A stretch of 64,000 nt of DNA from Bicyclus anynana. Lineage: Eukaryota > Arthropoda > Insecta > Lepidoptera > Nymphalidae. Position numbers and translations under genes: made by a program. Below the pieces are notes generated by a model, which did not search any database, had not been told where the DNA came from, and saw nothing but the letters and a program-made list of their open reading frames with translations. Below are positions 1 through 9,986 of the stretch, in pieces. Where the stretch lies: positions 6,121,362 to 6,185,361 of the forward strand of contig NC_069105.1 in NCBI RefSeq assembly GCF_947172395.1, read 5' to 3'. Positions within the stretch are counted from its first letter, which is position 1; every line of letters starts with the position of its first letter.

Positions 1-59
1 ATCCCCGTACTTCAACGGGAACGGGAACCACGCGGGTGAAACCGCGCGGCGTCAGCTAG
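1..59 (+). mobile_element. Helitron-A 3' terminus, cut by window edge
   Basis: The first 59 bases match the 3' half of the complete Helitron-A copies at 683-884 and 47722-47907. It has the conserved block containing cgcgggtgaaaccgcg and ends in GTCAGCTAG followed by T. A GC-rich hairpin just before CTAG, then a T in the host, is the expected 3' end of a Helitron. The 5' part lies outside the window. Confidence 0.75.
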
Positions 60-103
60 TTGATCATAATCGTTCCACTTGATTAAAATAAATTCATCAT
101 ATA

Positions 104-319
104 TTTTTTTTATTCTTTACAAGTTAGCCCTTGACTACCATCTCACCTGATGGTAAGTGATGATGCAATCTAAGATGGAAGTGGGCTAACTTGTTAGGAG
201 GAGGATGAAAATCCACACTCCTTTCGGTTTCTAGACGACATCGTACCGGAACTCTAAATCGCTTGGCGGTACGTCTTCGGTAGGGTGGTAAATAGCCACG
301 GCCGAAGCCTCCCACCACC
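104..319 (-). mobile_element. SINE-1, truncated copy without tRNA-like head
   Basis: Read on the minus strand it ends in an A-rich tail (plus-strand T-run at 104-112). It aligns along its length with the full copies at 29972-30300 and 63421-63734. The block around nttcatcctcctcctaac and the line ending caccatcaggtgagat are shared. The tRNA-like promoter region is missing, so this is a 5'-truncated insertion. An open frame on the minus strand here is a by-product of the repeat. Confidence 0.85.
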
Positions 320-559
320 CATTATAGCGCATACATTTTTCAAGTCAATAGTTTAGTTAAATTAGAAATGTTGACTACACAAATGGTTGATTTTATTGTC
401 CTAAGACACTTTGGTAGCAAGTTGCTACAACTTTAGCTGCTTGAAAATCGCTTAGCAAGTTTAATTATGCAAACAAGTAGCTAAGTGTCGCTGAGTCGAG
501 AGCTTAAAGATATTCAAGCTATATAGTGAGACGCCGCAAGATTCCTCTAATAATGTGTA

Positions 560-650
560 TCTATTGACTAATAGTCTTGGCTAGCTAGTGTAACTTGATA
601 ATAAGGCCCAGGGTTCGAGTCCCGAGTCAGAGCTGCAAATAAATATAATA
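560..650 (+). mobile_element. tRNA-like SINE head fragment
   Basis: The stretch ggttcgagtccc is a good B-box of a tRNA-type internal promoter. It sits in a short unit preceded by a weak A-box-like region, and is followed by an A/T-rich tail. Similar B-box fragments occur at 8500-8550, 46760-46870 and 47690-47720. No cloverleaf can be drawn, so this is a decayed SINE head and not a tRNA gene. Confidence 0.45.
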
Positions 651-682
651 CAGAAGAGAAATATAGTATTTATTTATACAAA

Positions 683-884
683 TCTATACATAATATTATA
701 AAGCTGAAGACTTTTTTGTTTGTTTGCTTGAACGCGCTTATCTCAGGAACTACAGGTCCGATTTGAAAAACTCTTTCAGTGTTATATAGCCCATTTATCG
801 AGGAAGGCCGAGGGCTATATATATTATATCCGTATTCCTACGGGAGCGGGAACCACGCGGGTGAAACCGCACATCATCAACTAG
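683..884 (+). mobile_element. Helitron-A, complete non-autonomous copy
   Basis: The element starts TCTATACATAATATTATAA after an A and ends ATCAACTAG before a T. This is the A/T insertion pattern of Helitrons (5' TC, 3' CTRR). Internally it carries the family's conserved gaacgcgctt and ggaactac segments and the 3' GC hairpin. It is about 202 bp and has no coding capacity, so mobility would depend on a replicase encoded elsewhere. Confidence 0.75.
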
Positions 885-1202
885 TGTTATATAAAGAGAT
901 AAAATTTGTGGTGTTGTAGAGGGTAATCTATTGATCTACTGAACCGATTTAGAATTTTTTTGGCCACTATACTTGGTGTTGGTCAACCCCCACTAGGTGA
1001 CCGAGGATATCAAGGGGTTTGCAGGGAGCCGCTGGATGCTGACGGCTCGAGACCGTTGTGCTTGGAGGTCTATGCAAGAGGCCTATGTCCAGCAGTGGAC
1101 GTCTATCGGCTGATAGGGTAAGGTAAGGTGTAGCTTATATTTTATCCTCGTATTGTCATGGGAACGGGAACTACGTGAGTGAAACCACGGGACTTCAGCT
1201 AG
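885..1202 (+). mobile_element. Helitron-A related copy interrupted by an RTE 3' end
   Basis: The left part (885-970) resembles the 5' half of a Helitron-like element with ataaagagataaa. The right part (1130-1202) is a Helitron-A 3' end closing in CTTCAGCTAG. An RTE LINE 3' fragment lies between them, so this is a nested or captured arrangement. It abuts the copy at 683-884 directly. Confidence 0.5.
972..1130 (+). pseudogene. RTE-type LINE, 3' end of reverse transcriptase ORF
   Basis: The plus strand translates to a C-terminal stretch containing DIKGFAGSRWM, then RCAWRSMQEAYVQQWTSIG and a stop. This is the conserved C-terminus of RTE-clade ORF2 proteins (pattern W-x-D-D-I-K-R-x-A-G-x-x-W ... 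W-x-S-x-x-E-A-Y-V-Q-Q-W). An in-frame TAG occurs just upstream, so the fragment is dead. It lies inside Helitron-like sequence. Confidence 0.8.
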
Positions 1203-1552
1203 TAAATAAATTAAAATAGTGCATATATTACCAACACCACAGAAAAGGTTTACATTTACTTATTTCAACATAAAATGTAATCGTAGTGGATGATGAAAAT
1301 CAAATGGAAACAAAGCAGACCCCGGTAAAACGTGGAGCGAGTTAGAAGTATATTATGGTTAGCAAGTGGATACTAAATTTTATGCTATTTCATTTAGCCA
1401 GCGAAATAAAAATCAAGTAAAACTCGGCAGTAAGAAAAACATAAACAAAATCTCGTTTTAATGTATTTTTATGAGGCAGCATTTCTTATTCAGCTTCTAA
1501 GCCTTTATCCCCGTTTGAGCTATGAATAACACGTTAAAGATGAGACTTTTTG

Positions 1553-1850
1553 ATCCGAGCTCAGTGTATATGACCTCGGCCTTCGATTCGGAGGACGAAG
1601 GTTTGCACTTCTAACTCTTCAGTTATGTGCATTATAAGAAATTCATTATCACGAGTCGATAATTCATTTCTTCGAACGGTGAAGAAAAACCATCACGAGG
1701 AAACCTGCATATTTGAGAATTTTCTTAATTCTCAAATATGCAGGTTTAATTTTCTTAATTCTCAAATAATGTGGTGGACTATTGGCCTAACCCCATTGCT
1801 GGACACATACTTTTGCTCAACAGTGAGCGGCACATGGGTTATCAATGATG
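1553..1850 (+). mobile_element. SINE-2 copy, diverged, with internal palindrome
   Basis: The head region (gtatatgacctcggccttcg) and the later blocks with aaacctgcat and the gtggtggactattggcc junction follow the SINE-2 order seen in the intact copies at 15341 and 18001. The copy is diverged and has an extra self-complementary insertion at 1701-1747, listed separately. Confidence 0.75.
1701..1747. repeat. Perfect 21-bp palindrome inside SINE-2
   Basis: Arms 1701-1721 and 1727-1747 are exact reverse complements separated by a 5-base loop (ttctt). Intact SINE-2 copies have only a short quasi-palindrome here (about 9 bp either side of the loop). After the palindrome the segment aattttcttaattctcaaat is repeated. 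The pattern fits a template-switch event that extended an existing hairpin. Confidence 0.85.
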
Positions 1851-2951
1851 ATGATTACAAAACGAAGCCAGGTTAGTTACAACATTTATAATCACACAAT
1901 GTTAGCACAGATTTAAACAGATAAGTTAGGTTTAGTTTCGTTTGTTTAATTTTTTGCAAATCGGTAAATAGAAAACATAGTACATATTCATTTAAGAATA
2001 AATGGTTAGCATCACATAATAACTAATCACAATAATAATTCACAAATTGTGTTACTCCTGTGACCCAGTGATCCGGTACTTTGGCAGAGACGAACATTGC
2101 GTAAGGCGTCTCCCCAAAAAGTGGAGGGAGGCAACTCTTGGCTATTTAGGTTACATTTTTAATGCCCTTTGTCCATTTTTCGGCCCGCCCTGAGAGTTTC
2201 GTAAGAGGTTGTTGGGTACTTTCTTAAATATGGATAAGGTATCGAAGGTAACGGTACAGATATTTTGAAAGATTTTGATTACAGGCAAGTTGTTTTAAGA
2301 TTTTATACTTGAATTATTTATATACTAGTGAAATGGACAAATGGCTCACTTCACACACTTCACGATATGAGTACCTGTTACAGTTTTGTTTTAAACCCAC
2401 CCATCATGAGTTTTATAAAATGATTAGTAAGCCAATTGGCGCATCTGCATCTTATGTAAATTATTATCATTATAAAGTTAAAAAAATACTGTTTAATCAC
2501 AGGGTTTTTGAGTCTTTATTTTGTGGTAGAGGAAACACCCTGAGCAGGTCCAAGGACTTGTGACCTTGGGAGAAGGTATAAGGGATCCCTTTTGAATGCA
2601 TCAACACTCACCTCCCCTGTCCGACATGTTCTTCATGCCCACACTAAACAATTTATGATCCATAATTACAATACAATACATTATTGCACAGAATCACTAA
2701 CGCGACTGGCAGCGTGACGGTATCATCAAATACATTCTTATTTAAGTATACCAACACTGATAGATAGCTGATAGATAGATAAAATAATTATTGTTAATAC
2801 CACCCGCAATCGAGGAACTAGTAATATAATATCACAAAACTCTGTGTCTGAAGATACAGTGTAAACGTCATGGCCAGGTAACGTTATGCTACGATTTCTA
2901 CTGGTTCATTCTACTGACCTCGTTTAGAATACTATAGGGATTACGTACGGG
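1851..2951. other. No recognisable gene; unassigned AT-rich DNA
   Basis: I see no repeat family or exon here. An open frame at 2309-2563 (+) encodes 84 residues rich in Tyr, His and Lys with no motif I recognise. Its context gives no splice or promoter support, so it is not called as a gene. Confidence 0.5.
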
Positions 2952-3157
2952 TTTTTTTTTATTCTTTACAAGTTAGCCCTCGACTACAATCTCACCTGAT
3001 GGTAAATGATGATCCAATCTAAGATGGAAGCGGGCTAACTTGTTAGGAGTAGGATGAAAATCCACAACCCTTTCGGTTTCTACACCACATCGTATCGGAA
3101 CACTAAATCGCTTGGCGGTACGTCTTTGCCGATAGGCTAGAAGTCTTCCACCAGCCA
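2952..3157 (-). mobile_element. SINE-1, 5'-truncated copy
   Basis: Minus-strand SINE-1 with its tail as a plus-strand T-run at 2952-2960. It runs to the block before the tRNA-like head and lacks the A and B boxes. It is close in sequence to the copy at 104-319. Confidence 0.85.
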
Positions 3158-3159
3158 AA

Positions 3160-3840
3160 AAACTCAACACACAACGTATATTTCAAAGTAGGTTAAAAAT
3201 ATCGTCCTTGCTACAGCCTAGCTAGGGCTAAGGCACGTGCAACGTATTGCCCGTATGATAAAAATGGCACCGCCGTGAGTGCAAAGCTGCGAGCAAAAGC
3301 GATTGATAAAATCAGCATACCTCGCGGCGTGCATACCAATCTGCCTTCTATAGATGTAGTCTAGGGGCCAGCGGTAGTGGAAACTTCGTCATTCAAAAAA
3401 GAAAATACTATGTCATGTTTTGCATTCACTCTGGCAATAGTTTAAAGTTATGTCACAGTGCGTTAGCTTATTTACATACTACACGTAAATATGGCAGCCA
3501 GATATTTATATTTAGAAATATCTATTTTGTTGGTGGTAAGTATGAATTAAGATAAGATGGCTTTGGAAGTTAACGGATAACAAAAGTAGGTACACAAAGT
3601 TTAAACCTACCAAAGTTATCGTTACGGGTTGACATGAAGTTATTTGTCAGCAGACTGAGGACATGATTTCTCCAACTATACCTTACTTAGGAATAACATG
3701 GAATATCATATACCCTAATGCTTGAACTTTCTTCAACTCTTCGCCAAATAACTTTATATATTTAACTTAGTCAAAACATGCCAAAGTGGTGTTCATGGTC
3801 ACTTTGCCTAATCTACTTATGCCTGGCAACATGGGTTGAC
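3160..3840. other. Unassigned DNA
   Basis: No gene or named repeat recognised. The last 60 bases, around the tggcaacatgggttgacaaa segment, resemble one arm of the inverted-repeat element at 8786-9260. Confidence 0.4.
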
Positions 3841-3845
3841 AAACA

Positions 3846-4198
3846 TTCAGCTTTTATCATCATTCGTCATTACAACCCATATTCGGCTCACTGTTGAGCA
3901 GAAGTCTCGACTCAATAAGGCAGGGGTTGGACTATTAGTCTAACCCCTCACTTTTTGTTTTTCGTAACCCTCAGTTTTCGTTACTGTGTACGTGTGTAAA
4001 TAATACAGATAAAATTCTCAGGTATGCAGGTTTCCTCACGATATTTTTTACCTTCACCGATTGAGACACAATATATTTAATTTCTTCGAATGCACAAAAT
4101 TGGAGGTGTGAGGAGTGGAGGCATGTCCCGGACCGGATTCGAACCCAGACCCTCCGGAATCGGAGGCAGAGGTCATATATCCAGTGGGCTACCACGGT
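3846..4198 (-). mobile_element. SINE-2 copy with a small internal disruption
   Basis: The tail side (catcattcgtcattacaaccc) is at the left. The tRNA-like head lies at 4130-4195, with B-box ggattcgaaccc read on the minus strand. The segment at 3950-4015 departs from the consensus, so part of the element was replaced or rearranged. Apparent open frames on both strands are SINE sequence. Confidence 0.8.
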
Positions 4199-4199
4199 T

Positions 4200-4833
4200 T
4201 TTTAAAGTATAATTACACTTATTTAACTGTAACTTTAGTGTGTTTAAGTTACAATGCTTTTATTACCTGCTATGCCAAAGACCACCATGATGCCAACTGA
4301 CTTGAGTTAGGTTCAAGGTAACTTTGCCTAACCTACATATGATGACAATATAGGTTGACAAACTTTTATAAATGACTATTTGTCAATCGTAGGCTCTTGA
4401 TCTATATAGCCGCGCAGTATTGCTAAAACGGTACATGCAATTACGAGTATGCATCGCGCATAACCGATGCCTCGCCTCACGTGCCTCAACCTCCCTGCGG
4501 GGCACGTCTTGTGAGCGCCTCACCCGTTACAGTGAGTGCCTCAAACTGATAAATGATTCACAGGGACTTACTCGTATCATCAGTACCACATCTGCATTAT
4601 TGTCATTTTATTCATGTAAGTGTGGTTGGCGTATTTATCGTGCTTTAGTAAAACTATGCTGTTGGCTACGTGTATAAAAAAAAACAGTATAAAAATACAT
4701 AATTAGAGGTTAACAAATTATGATATGAATGCATAACCAGCAAGGCACTAAATTCGACGATGGACTTGTCTACTTGAAATAAAATAAATTGTTTTTTTTT
4801 TAATATCAGTCATATCCTTTTAAATATAACCAA
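4200..4833. other. Unassigned DNA
   Basis: 4315-4385 again resembles an arm of the 8786-9260 inverted-repeat family. An 85-codon open frame at 4420-4677 (+) shows no motif. No gene is supported. Confidence 0.4.
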
Positions 4834-5055
4834 CTAGCGGACGCCCGCGACTTCGTCCGCGTGAAACTCGATTTAAACTTTAAACTACCCCTACCCGACC
4901 CCTACCCTTCCTTTATTTTTCCTGAATTTTCTTTGCTATAAACCCCACGGAGCCCGAGACCTTTCCAACGAATGCAAAACCGTGGAAATCGGTTCGTGCG
5001 TTCTTGAGTTATAGCGTCAGGAAGGAAAACCCGACTTATTTTTATATAGTAAAAA
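4834..5055 (-). mobile_element. Helitron-B copy
   Basis: Read on the minus strand it ends GGGCGTCCGCTAG next to a T, with the family's cgcggacgaagtcgcggg hairpin. The inner part has two or three CCCTACCC units and a run ending near tatatagta. The 5' TC terminus is not clear, so the right boundary is approximate. Confidence 0.7.
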
Positions 5056-5124
5056 AGAATATTCTTCTATCCATTCAGAGGTAAGGCTGTGTTACCTATC
5101 GGCCATACACTGCACGAGTGGGAA

Positions 5125-5250
5125 TTACAGTTCGTTTCATGTTGGATGGTGCGGGTGACAGTTCCTTCCACTCTTGAAAGTTTGCCGCGATTCACGATAA
5201 TCGAACGTATTATGAACGTCATAGAGGCGACTGTTACCGTACCCATGCTT
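5125..5250 (-). mobile_element. Palindromic MITE, copy 1 of 2
   Basis: The unit has terminal inverted repeats around gatggtgcgggtgacagt and its partner cgactgttaccgtaccc. A second copy in opposite orientation lies at 13965-14094 and shares the inner blocks with gccgcgattcacgataat. It has no coding capacity. Superfamily is not assigned because no target duplication is evident. Confidence 0.65.
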
Positions 5251-5512
5251 TCTAAAAAACACTTTAGCGACGTCGTGGCAACGTTCTTCGACCTGCCGCA
5301 TATCCTGCCGCTGCCAATTTTGTCGGTTTACTGCCTGTACTAGTTGCAGGTTATTTGCTCGACCGGGCAGTGTGTGTGCAGACATTGAAGCAACATCGCG
5401 GCAGGGCGAGGAGCATTGTGTAGCTGGGGCATGAGGGAATGCATACAACAATAGTCCACCATTCAGATTTTGAACTCTCTCTCTCTCTCTCTTTCGTTGC
5501 TTGTTGACTAGT

Positions 5513-5609
5513 CCTCATCATCATCATTACAACCCATAATCGACTCACTGTTCAGTCGTCTCCCCTCAAAATGAGAGGGTTTAGGCCTTAGTCCACCACG
5601 CTGGCCAAT
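5513..5609 (-). mobile_element. SINE-2 tail fragment
   Basis: A (CAT)n tail at 5514-5530 is followed by the acccataatcgactcactg block and the segment ending ccaccacgctggcc. The element then stops abruptly where a hAT terminus begins. Only the 3' part of SINE-2 is present. Confidence 0.75.
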
Positions 5610-5681
5610 AATACTGCAAGTTCCGCCGAAAAATGGTGAAACAAAAAGGGTTCCGAAGTCAAAAGAATTCGGGAACCACTG
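5610..5681. mobile_element. hAT-like right terminus, element truncated
   Basis: The sequence ends GGGAACCACTG; its reverse complement starts CAGTGGTTCCCGAATTC. This is the usual CAGTGGTTCCC-type terminus of hAT elements. No matching left end is seen because SINE-2 sequence adjoins it, so this is a remnant. Confidence 0.5.
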
Positions 5682-5852
5682 CACTAGGCTATCACGTCTC
5701 TATTCCTGCTATCAATTATTACCCTCTAAACCAGAGTTTCCCAAACTTTTTTGTGTCAGACCCCTTGCCATGTTTTTCCGTGTTGAGTAGACCCCCTACT
5801 TATTTGATATTGATTTTCTGTATCCTACAACTTACACAATTTTATAAACATA

Positions 5853-6306
5853 CTAGCGGACTCGCTCAAGCTTCGCTTTGACTTATTAATTTATTTATTT
5901 GCACTTCTTCCCTATCCCTACCTTACACTACCATACTCCTACCCCTACCCCTACCCTACCCCTACCCTACCTCTACTCTACCCCTACCCTACCCTACAAC
6001 TACCCTACCACTACCCTACCCCTACCCTATCCCTATACCATAAACCTACCCTACCACTACCCTACCCTACCCCTACCCTACCCCTACCCTACCCCTACCC
6101 TACCGCTACCCTACCCCTACCCTATCCCTATACCATACCCCTACCCTACCACTACCCTATCCTAGGATTTAGGGGTTTGAAAAATAGATGTTGGCCGATT
6201 CTCAGACCTACTGAATATGCACAAAAAATTTCATCAAAATCGGTCGAGCCGTTTCGGAGGAGTTCAAGTTCGAACACCGCGACACGAGAATTTTATATAT
6301 TAGAGA
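5853..6306 (-). mobile_element. Helitron-B-like element with long minisatellite, nested in hAT
   Basis: On the minus strand it ends CCGCTAG and starts near TCTCTAATATATAAAATTC. The 5' portion holds the conserved tttcatcaaaatcggtcgag block. Its centre is an expanded CCTACC minisatellite. The sequence left and right of it is hAT interior, so this insertion is younger than the hAT element. Confidence 0.7.
5935..6165. repeat. (CCTACCCCTA)n minisatellite, G-rich on minus strand
   Basis: About 230 bp of CCTACC and CCCTACCCCTA units with occasional CCACTA variants. The minus strand is a dense series of GGGTAGGGG runs, which could form G-quadruplexes. The open reading frame through it (Thr/Leu/Pro/Tyr repeats) is a product of the repeat and is not a gene. 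Shorter arrays are inside Helitron-B at 35305-35385 and 56440-56490. Confidence 0.9.
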
Positions 6307-6689
6307 TATTAATACATTTTTTACTTCATAGTTACTTTTAAAATTATGTATAGGTATGTTTTGATATTATAAGATAATATGATGTAAAAAATAGGTACTA
6401 TCAGTGTACCATGTGTTTCCACGATAGTGGACCACTATCGTGGAAACCATTTTCATTTAATGGACCCCCAAATTTTTTTTCGCTGACATAGACCCCTTGA
6501 AGTTTGCCATAGACCCCTAGGGGTCGATATAGACCACTTTCGGAATCACTGCTCTAAACTATACGTAGTTTAGAGGGTAATATTGATAGTAATATTATTA
6601 CAACGGAGATTAATCGCCTCGCTTGACCTCATTACCGGCCGGGTGTGTGCAGTGCCCTTCAGCTGCGCGCGACGGCCCAACATATTTGC

Positions 6690-7470
6690 GGTCGTCTACA
6701 TCACACCACTCGTGATGATGGCGAGACATTATGCCTCTAGTGCCTATCTATCACAGGCTCGCGAGAGATTTACAACAAAGTTTGCAATTACTATTGTAAC
6801 TTTCATCACAGTGCGTCAGAAAGTATTATTTTCTGTCGCTATGATTTATTCCTGCTATCGGATCAGAAGTGGGATTTGAAACACATTTCCAGAAAAAAAT
6901 GTGTCAGGTTGAGTTTCTTGGGAGCTCCTTCTTGGTCAAAGACGTACTGTATTTGCAATTGTTTACCACAACACTCGTGATGATGGCGAGACATTATGCC
7001 TCTAGTGCCTATCTATCACAGGCTCGCGAGAGCTTTACAACAAAGTTTACAATTACTATAGTAACTTTGATCACAGTGCATCAGTAAGTTTTATTTTCTA
7101 TCGCTAGGATTTATTCCTGCGATCAGTGGGATTTGAAACACTTCCGGAAAGAATGTCAGGTTGAGTTTCTTCTTAGTCAAAAGCAGACTGTATTTGCAAT
7201 TGTCTACATCACACACCACTCGTGATGATGGCGAGACATTATGCCTCTAGTGCCTATCTATCACAGGCTCGCGAGAGATTTACAACAAAGTTTACAATTA
7301 CTATAGTAACTTTGATCACAGTGCGTCAGAAAGTATTATTTTCTATTGCTAGGATTTTTTCCTGCGATCAGATCAGAAGTGGGATTTGAAACACTTCCAG
7401 AAGTAATGTGTCAGGTTGAGTTTCTTGTGAGCTTTTTATTAGTATAAAGCTGACCGTATTGCCGTAGTTT
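6690..7470. repeat. Tandem repeat, three units of about 245-265 bp
   Basis: The marker cgtgatgatggcgagacatt starts at 6711, 6976 and 7221, giving periods of 265 and 245. Each unit also holds gtgcctatctatcacaggct and a gtgggatttgaaacac block. The units differ mainly by short indels. Open frames crossing the first two units share a peptide only because the DNA is duplicated. Confidence 0.9.
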
Positions 7471-7499
7471 TCGTCCAAAACAAAACGCACGTGAAAGAA

Positions 7500-7885
7500 G
7501 TCGAACGCGTCCGCTAGTTTTACAATATTATGTAAACATAAACAGATGTACGATAACTAGCTTGCCCTCTTTAAAGCGACAGTCAATCGATCACTATACC
7601 GATATATAGTGTGAGAGCGTGTAACGGTCAGACCTTTGTCATTTTATAAAATATTAATATATTATAATGAAGAGGGAAGATTTGATAGTTTGTTTGTATT
7701 AGACTTCTAAACTTCTGAACTGATTAGAAAAATTCTTTGACCGTTGGAGAGCTACACTAGCGTGCTCTCCGGGTGCTAGAGGTGAACTATGGGTAGTGTT
7801 AGTTAGTACAGTTTTCATTTGCGTGTCCTCAATTGCTAGGTGACTTACTGTTAAATTCACTAAAATCTAGTTTTATCCATTTATC
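7500..7885. other. Diverged transposon fragments
   Basis: 7635-7720 begins like a Helitron 5' end (atattataatgaagaggg) but has no clear 3' end. 7620-7650 resembles an arm of the 8786-9260 family. Nothing coding is seen. Confidence 0.35.
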
Positions 7886-8050
7886 CGTACTAATATACGA
7901 GTAAATGCGGAAGTAAGTCTGTCTGTCTGTAACCTTTTCATGACTGAACCTTGTAGTAGAACATAGGTTACTTTTCTTCCTGGAAAAATCCATGGTTTCT
8001 GTGGCATTTGTGAAAAACAGAATTTCTCGTAAAGGGGAGTCGCGAGCAAG
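7886..8050 (+). mobile_element. Helitron-C fragment
   Basis: It has a TACTAATATACGAGTAAATG start, the (GTCT)n segment and the conserved ggaaaaatccatggtttc block found again at 8690-8710 and 43240-43265. The terminal hairpin and CTAG are lost. Confidence 0.55.
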
Positions 8051-8552
8051 AGAACTATTAATTAAACTAAATACTTTATCTTAAATCTAAGTATGATTAA
8101 GTACACTCGTTGTCGTGAAATCAAAAGCACCGGACACACTTGACTTTTATAATATATCTTTGACGGTATCAGATTGTCCGGATAAGGGCCTGGACCATAG
8201 AAACCTACTACCTGCCAAAACTACCATGTTCCAAACCAAACACAAGTTTCTTTCCGTATATATATATGGTAACAGCATGGGCTGACAATCTAGCATCTTT
8301 TATGAAATGGTCGAAGATCGGACCACTGCAGGGATTCTACCATAATACCTACCTATCAAGTCAGGCAGCGTTACCTCAGTCGATAAACATCGCCAAATAC
8401 AGCCCGCCCGTAGTTAGGCCTTAAATGGAACCTAGTTAGCAAACCTAGATTGGCACTGATAGCCTATTGGGTTTGTAGTCTTGTTGGTGTTATCTAAGCC
8501 TGTTTGGGTATGGATCATGAGTTACAGAGTTCGAATCCTGGGTATGATATAA

Positions 8553-8759
8553 TCAAACTAATATTATAAAGGGGAAAGTTTGTATGTAAGTTTCTTCCTC
8601 CTTTGCGCTGTGGCTACTAAAGCGATTTGGCTGAAAATTGAAACGGAAATAGATTTTACTCTGGATTAACACCTAGGCAACTTTTCATTCCGGAAAAATC
8701 CGTGGTTTCCGCGGGATTCGTGGAAAACTGAATTCCACGCGGACTGACGACGTCAGTTA
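8553..8759 (+). mobile_element. Helitron-C, nearly complete copy
   Basis: It begins TCAAACTAATATTATAAAGG after an A and ends GACGTCAGTTA. It contains the conserved cattccggaaaaatccgtgg and gaattccacgcggac blocks. The 3' end is degraded relative to CTAG. It has no coding capacity. It follows directly after a tRNA-like B-box fragment (gttcgaatcctgg, 8530-8542). Confidence 0.6.
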
Positions 8760-8785
8760 TAGACAGAGAGCCAGCGACAGCCAAA

Positions 8786-9260
8786 CCTTCGTCATTTTAT
8801 AAAAGCTGAAAGTTTGTCAGCTCTTGCTCTTACTATAGATGAGTACCGTCATATACTTGGAGTTTGGACCGTGGCGACTTTGGGAGATAGCAGGTTTCAA
8901 GGATCCCTCAAACGCCTAAGTAACTAATAAAGTATATTTTTTTATGTTTTTATCGGCATAATATGAGAAATTATTTCCCAGACACTTGACTTCATGGCAA
9001 CCCTTCGCTAGAGACCTTTGAAGTTTAAAATTAAATAGTGTTTTTCGAAGGGTTGCCGCGAAGCTAAGTGACTGGGGACTAGGAATATATTTTATCATGT
9101 TATGCCGAGGAAAACATAAAAAAATTACACGTCATACTTAGACGGTTGAAAGATTGGATCCTTAAAATCTACGGGTCAGAACTCCATAATTGGCTACCGT
9201 ACTTATTTATGGTAGTTGCATGAGCTGACAAACTTTCAGCTTTTATAAAATGACGAATGT
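8786..9260. mobile_element. Inverted-repeat DNA element, host of a nested MITE
   Basis: The outer arms share cattttataaaagctgaaag (left, direct; right, reverse complement), followed by tttgtcagctc. The arms extend about 70 bp with mismatches. The middle is a separate palindromic MITE at 8936-9125. Single arms of the same family are at about 3810, 4320, 7625, 8270 and 49850. Superfamily is unassigned. Confidence 0.7.
8936..9125. mobile_element. Palindromic MITE, about 190 bp, nested
   Basis: The left arm starts ATTTTTTTATGTTTT and carries tcggcataatatgag and ggcaacccttcg. The right arm is its reverse complement over about 75 bp, with a 40-base spacer. It interrupts the 8786-9260 element, which dates it as the later insertion. 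Confidence 0.8.
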
Positions 9261-9314
9261 CTGGGGTTCGCGGGCTCTTAGTTTATTAGTGAGGGTTATA
9301 AAAGCCTAACAAAA

Positions 9315-9663
9315 GTTTTAGCGGACTCAGTAGTGGTTACAAAAATAAGAAAACGAATGTCGAACAAAGGTTATGATTCACAACATTTGTCAGGACAACT
9401 TAATTAACAAATCAAACTGTAACCAAAATAAGATTTTGACCCTAGAATGGCAGAGAATGACCTTGAGTGAAGTCACGCACTTGGGAACAATGTGTGTAGG
9501 GTTAAAAGATTCCTTTGACTGTTAACAAACACTCCCCTTTTCCACTCCAGCCACTCTCCCCGCCTATCCCAAGGAATCCATAAAGAATTACACAACTAGA
9601 GATGTGGACGGCTCGCACACTGAAGCCCTCCGTACCGCTAGTCGTTGCAACGCGGTGATAACA
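9315..9663. mobile_element. Dispersed 350-bp repeat, copy 1 of 2
   Basis: This matches 48135-48502 along almost its full length, including cgaacaaaggttatgattca and gagaatg...gaagtcacgcac. The second copy is inserted in a SINE-1, so the unit behaves as a mobile element. No inverted termini or coding region were seen. Confidence 0.75.
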
Positions 9664-9983
9664 AAAGAGTAGACAGAAATCCACGTTCATTTACGTTTTT
9701 GAACATTAAACTCGGTTGTACAAGTTCACGCTGGAAGTTGGAACAGCGAAGTTACTCAGACGAGCTGTCGAGTTGTCTTCACAGGCTGTGAACAGGTGTG
9801 CTCTGCTGTGTAACTTTGTAAACGTTTTGACAACTCATTTGAATATGAAAATACGTAGTTTAGCTACTCGTCCGACGGTTCATCTAATGAACAGACATTA
9901 ACTTTTAGATGCACCGCATTTAAGTTAAATACAGTACCCTTAAATTAATATTTAAGAAATTAAATATCATGTGTCTGCAACAG
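9664..9983. other. Unassigned DNA
   Basis: No repeat family recognised. A 61-codon open frame at 9716-9901 (+) has no recognisable motif. Confidence 0.4.
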
Positions 9984-9986
9984 TTA

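Larger units (their letters stand above)
5732..6551. mobile_element. Non-autonomous hAT element with 8-bp target duplication
   Basis: The left terminus CAGAGTTTCCCAAACTTTTT and the reverse complement of the right end (CAGTGATTCCGAAAGTGG) are imperfect inverted repeats. Both are flanked by the exact 8-mer CTCTAAAC (5724-5731 and 6552-6559). Eight-bp duplications and CAGNG termini are diagnostic of hAT. The interior repeats gacccc motifs on both sides, and a Helitron-like element at 5853-6306 is nested inside. No transposase is left. Confidence 0.9.

Noticed and set aside
5137..5451. 104-codon minus-strand open frame
   Set aside because: Overlaps the palindromic MITE at 5125-5250 and shows no motif.
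5899..6165. Thr/Leu/Pro/Tyr-repeat protein
   Set aside because: Produced by the CCTACC minisatellite; no independent coding evidence.
6690..7470. CRISPR-like array or gene family from repeated peptides
   Set aside because: Units are about 250 bp with no spacer structure; peptide similarity is due to DNA duplication. The window is eukaryotic.
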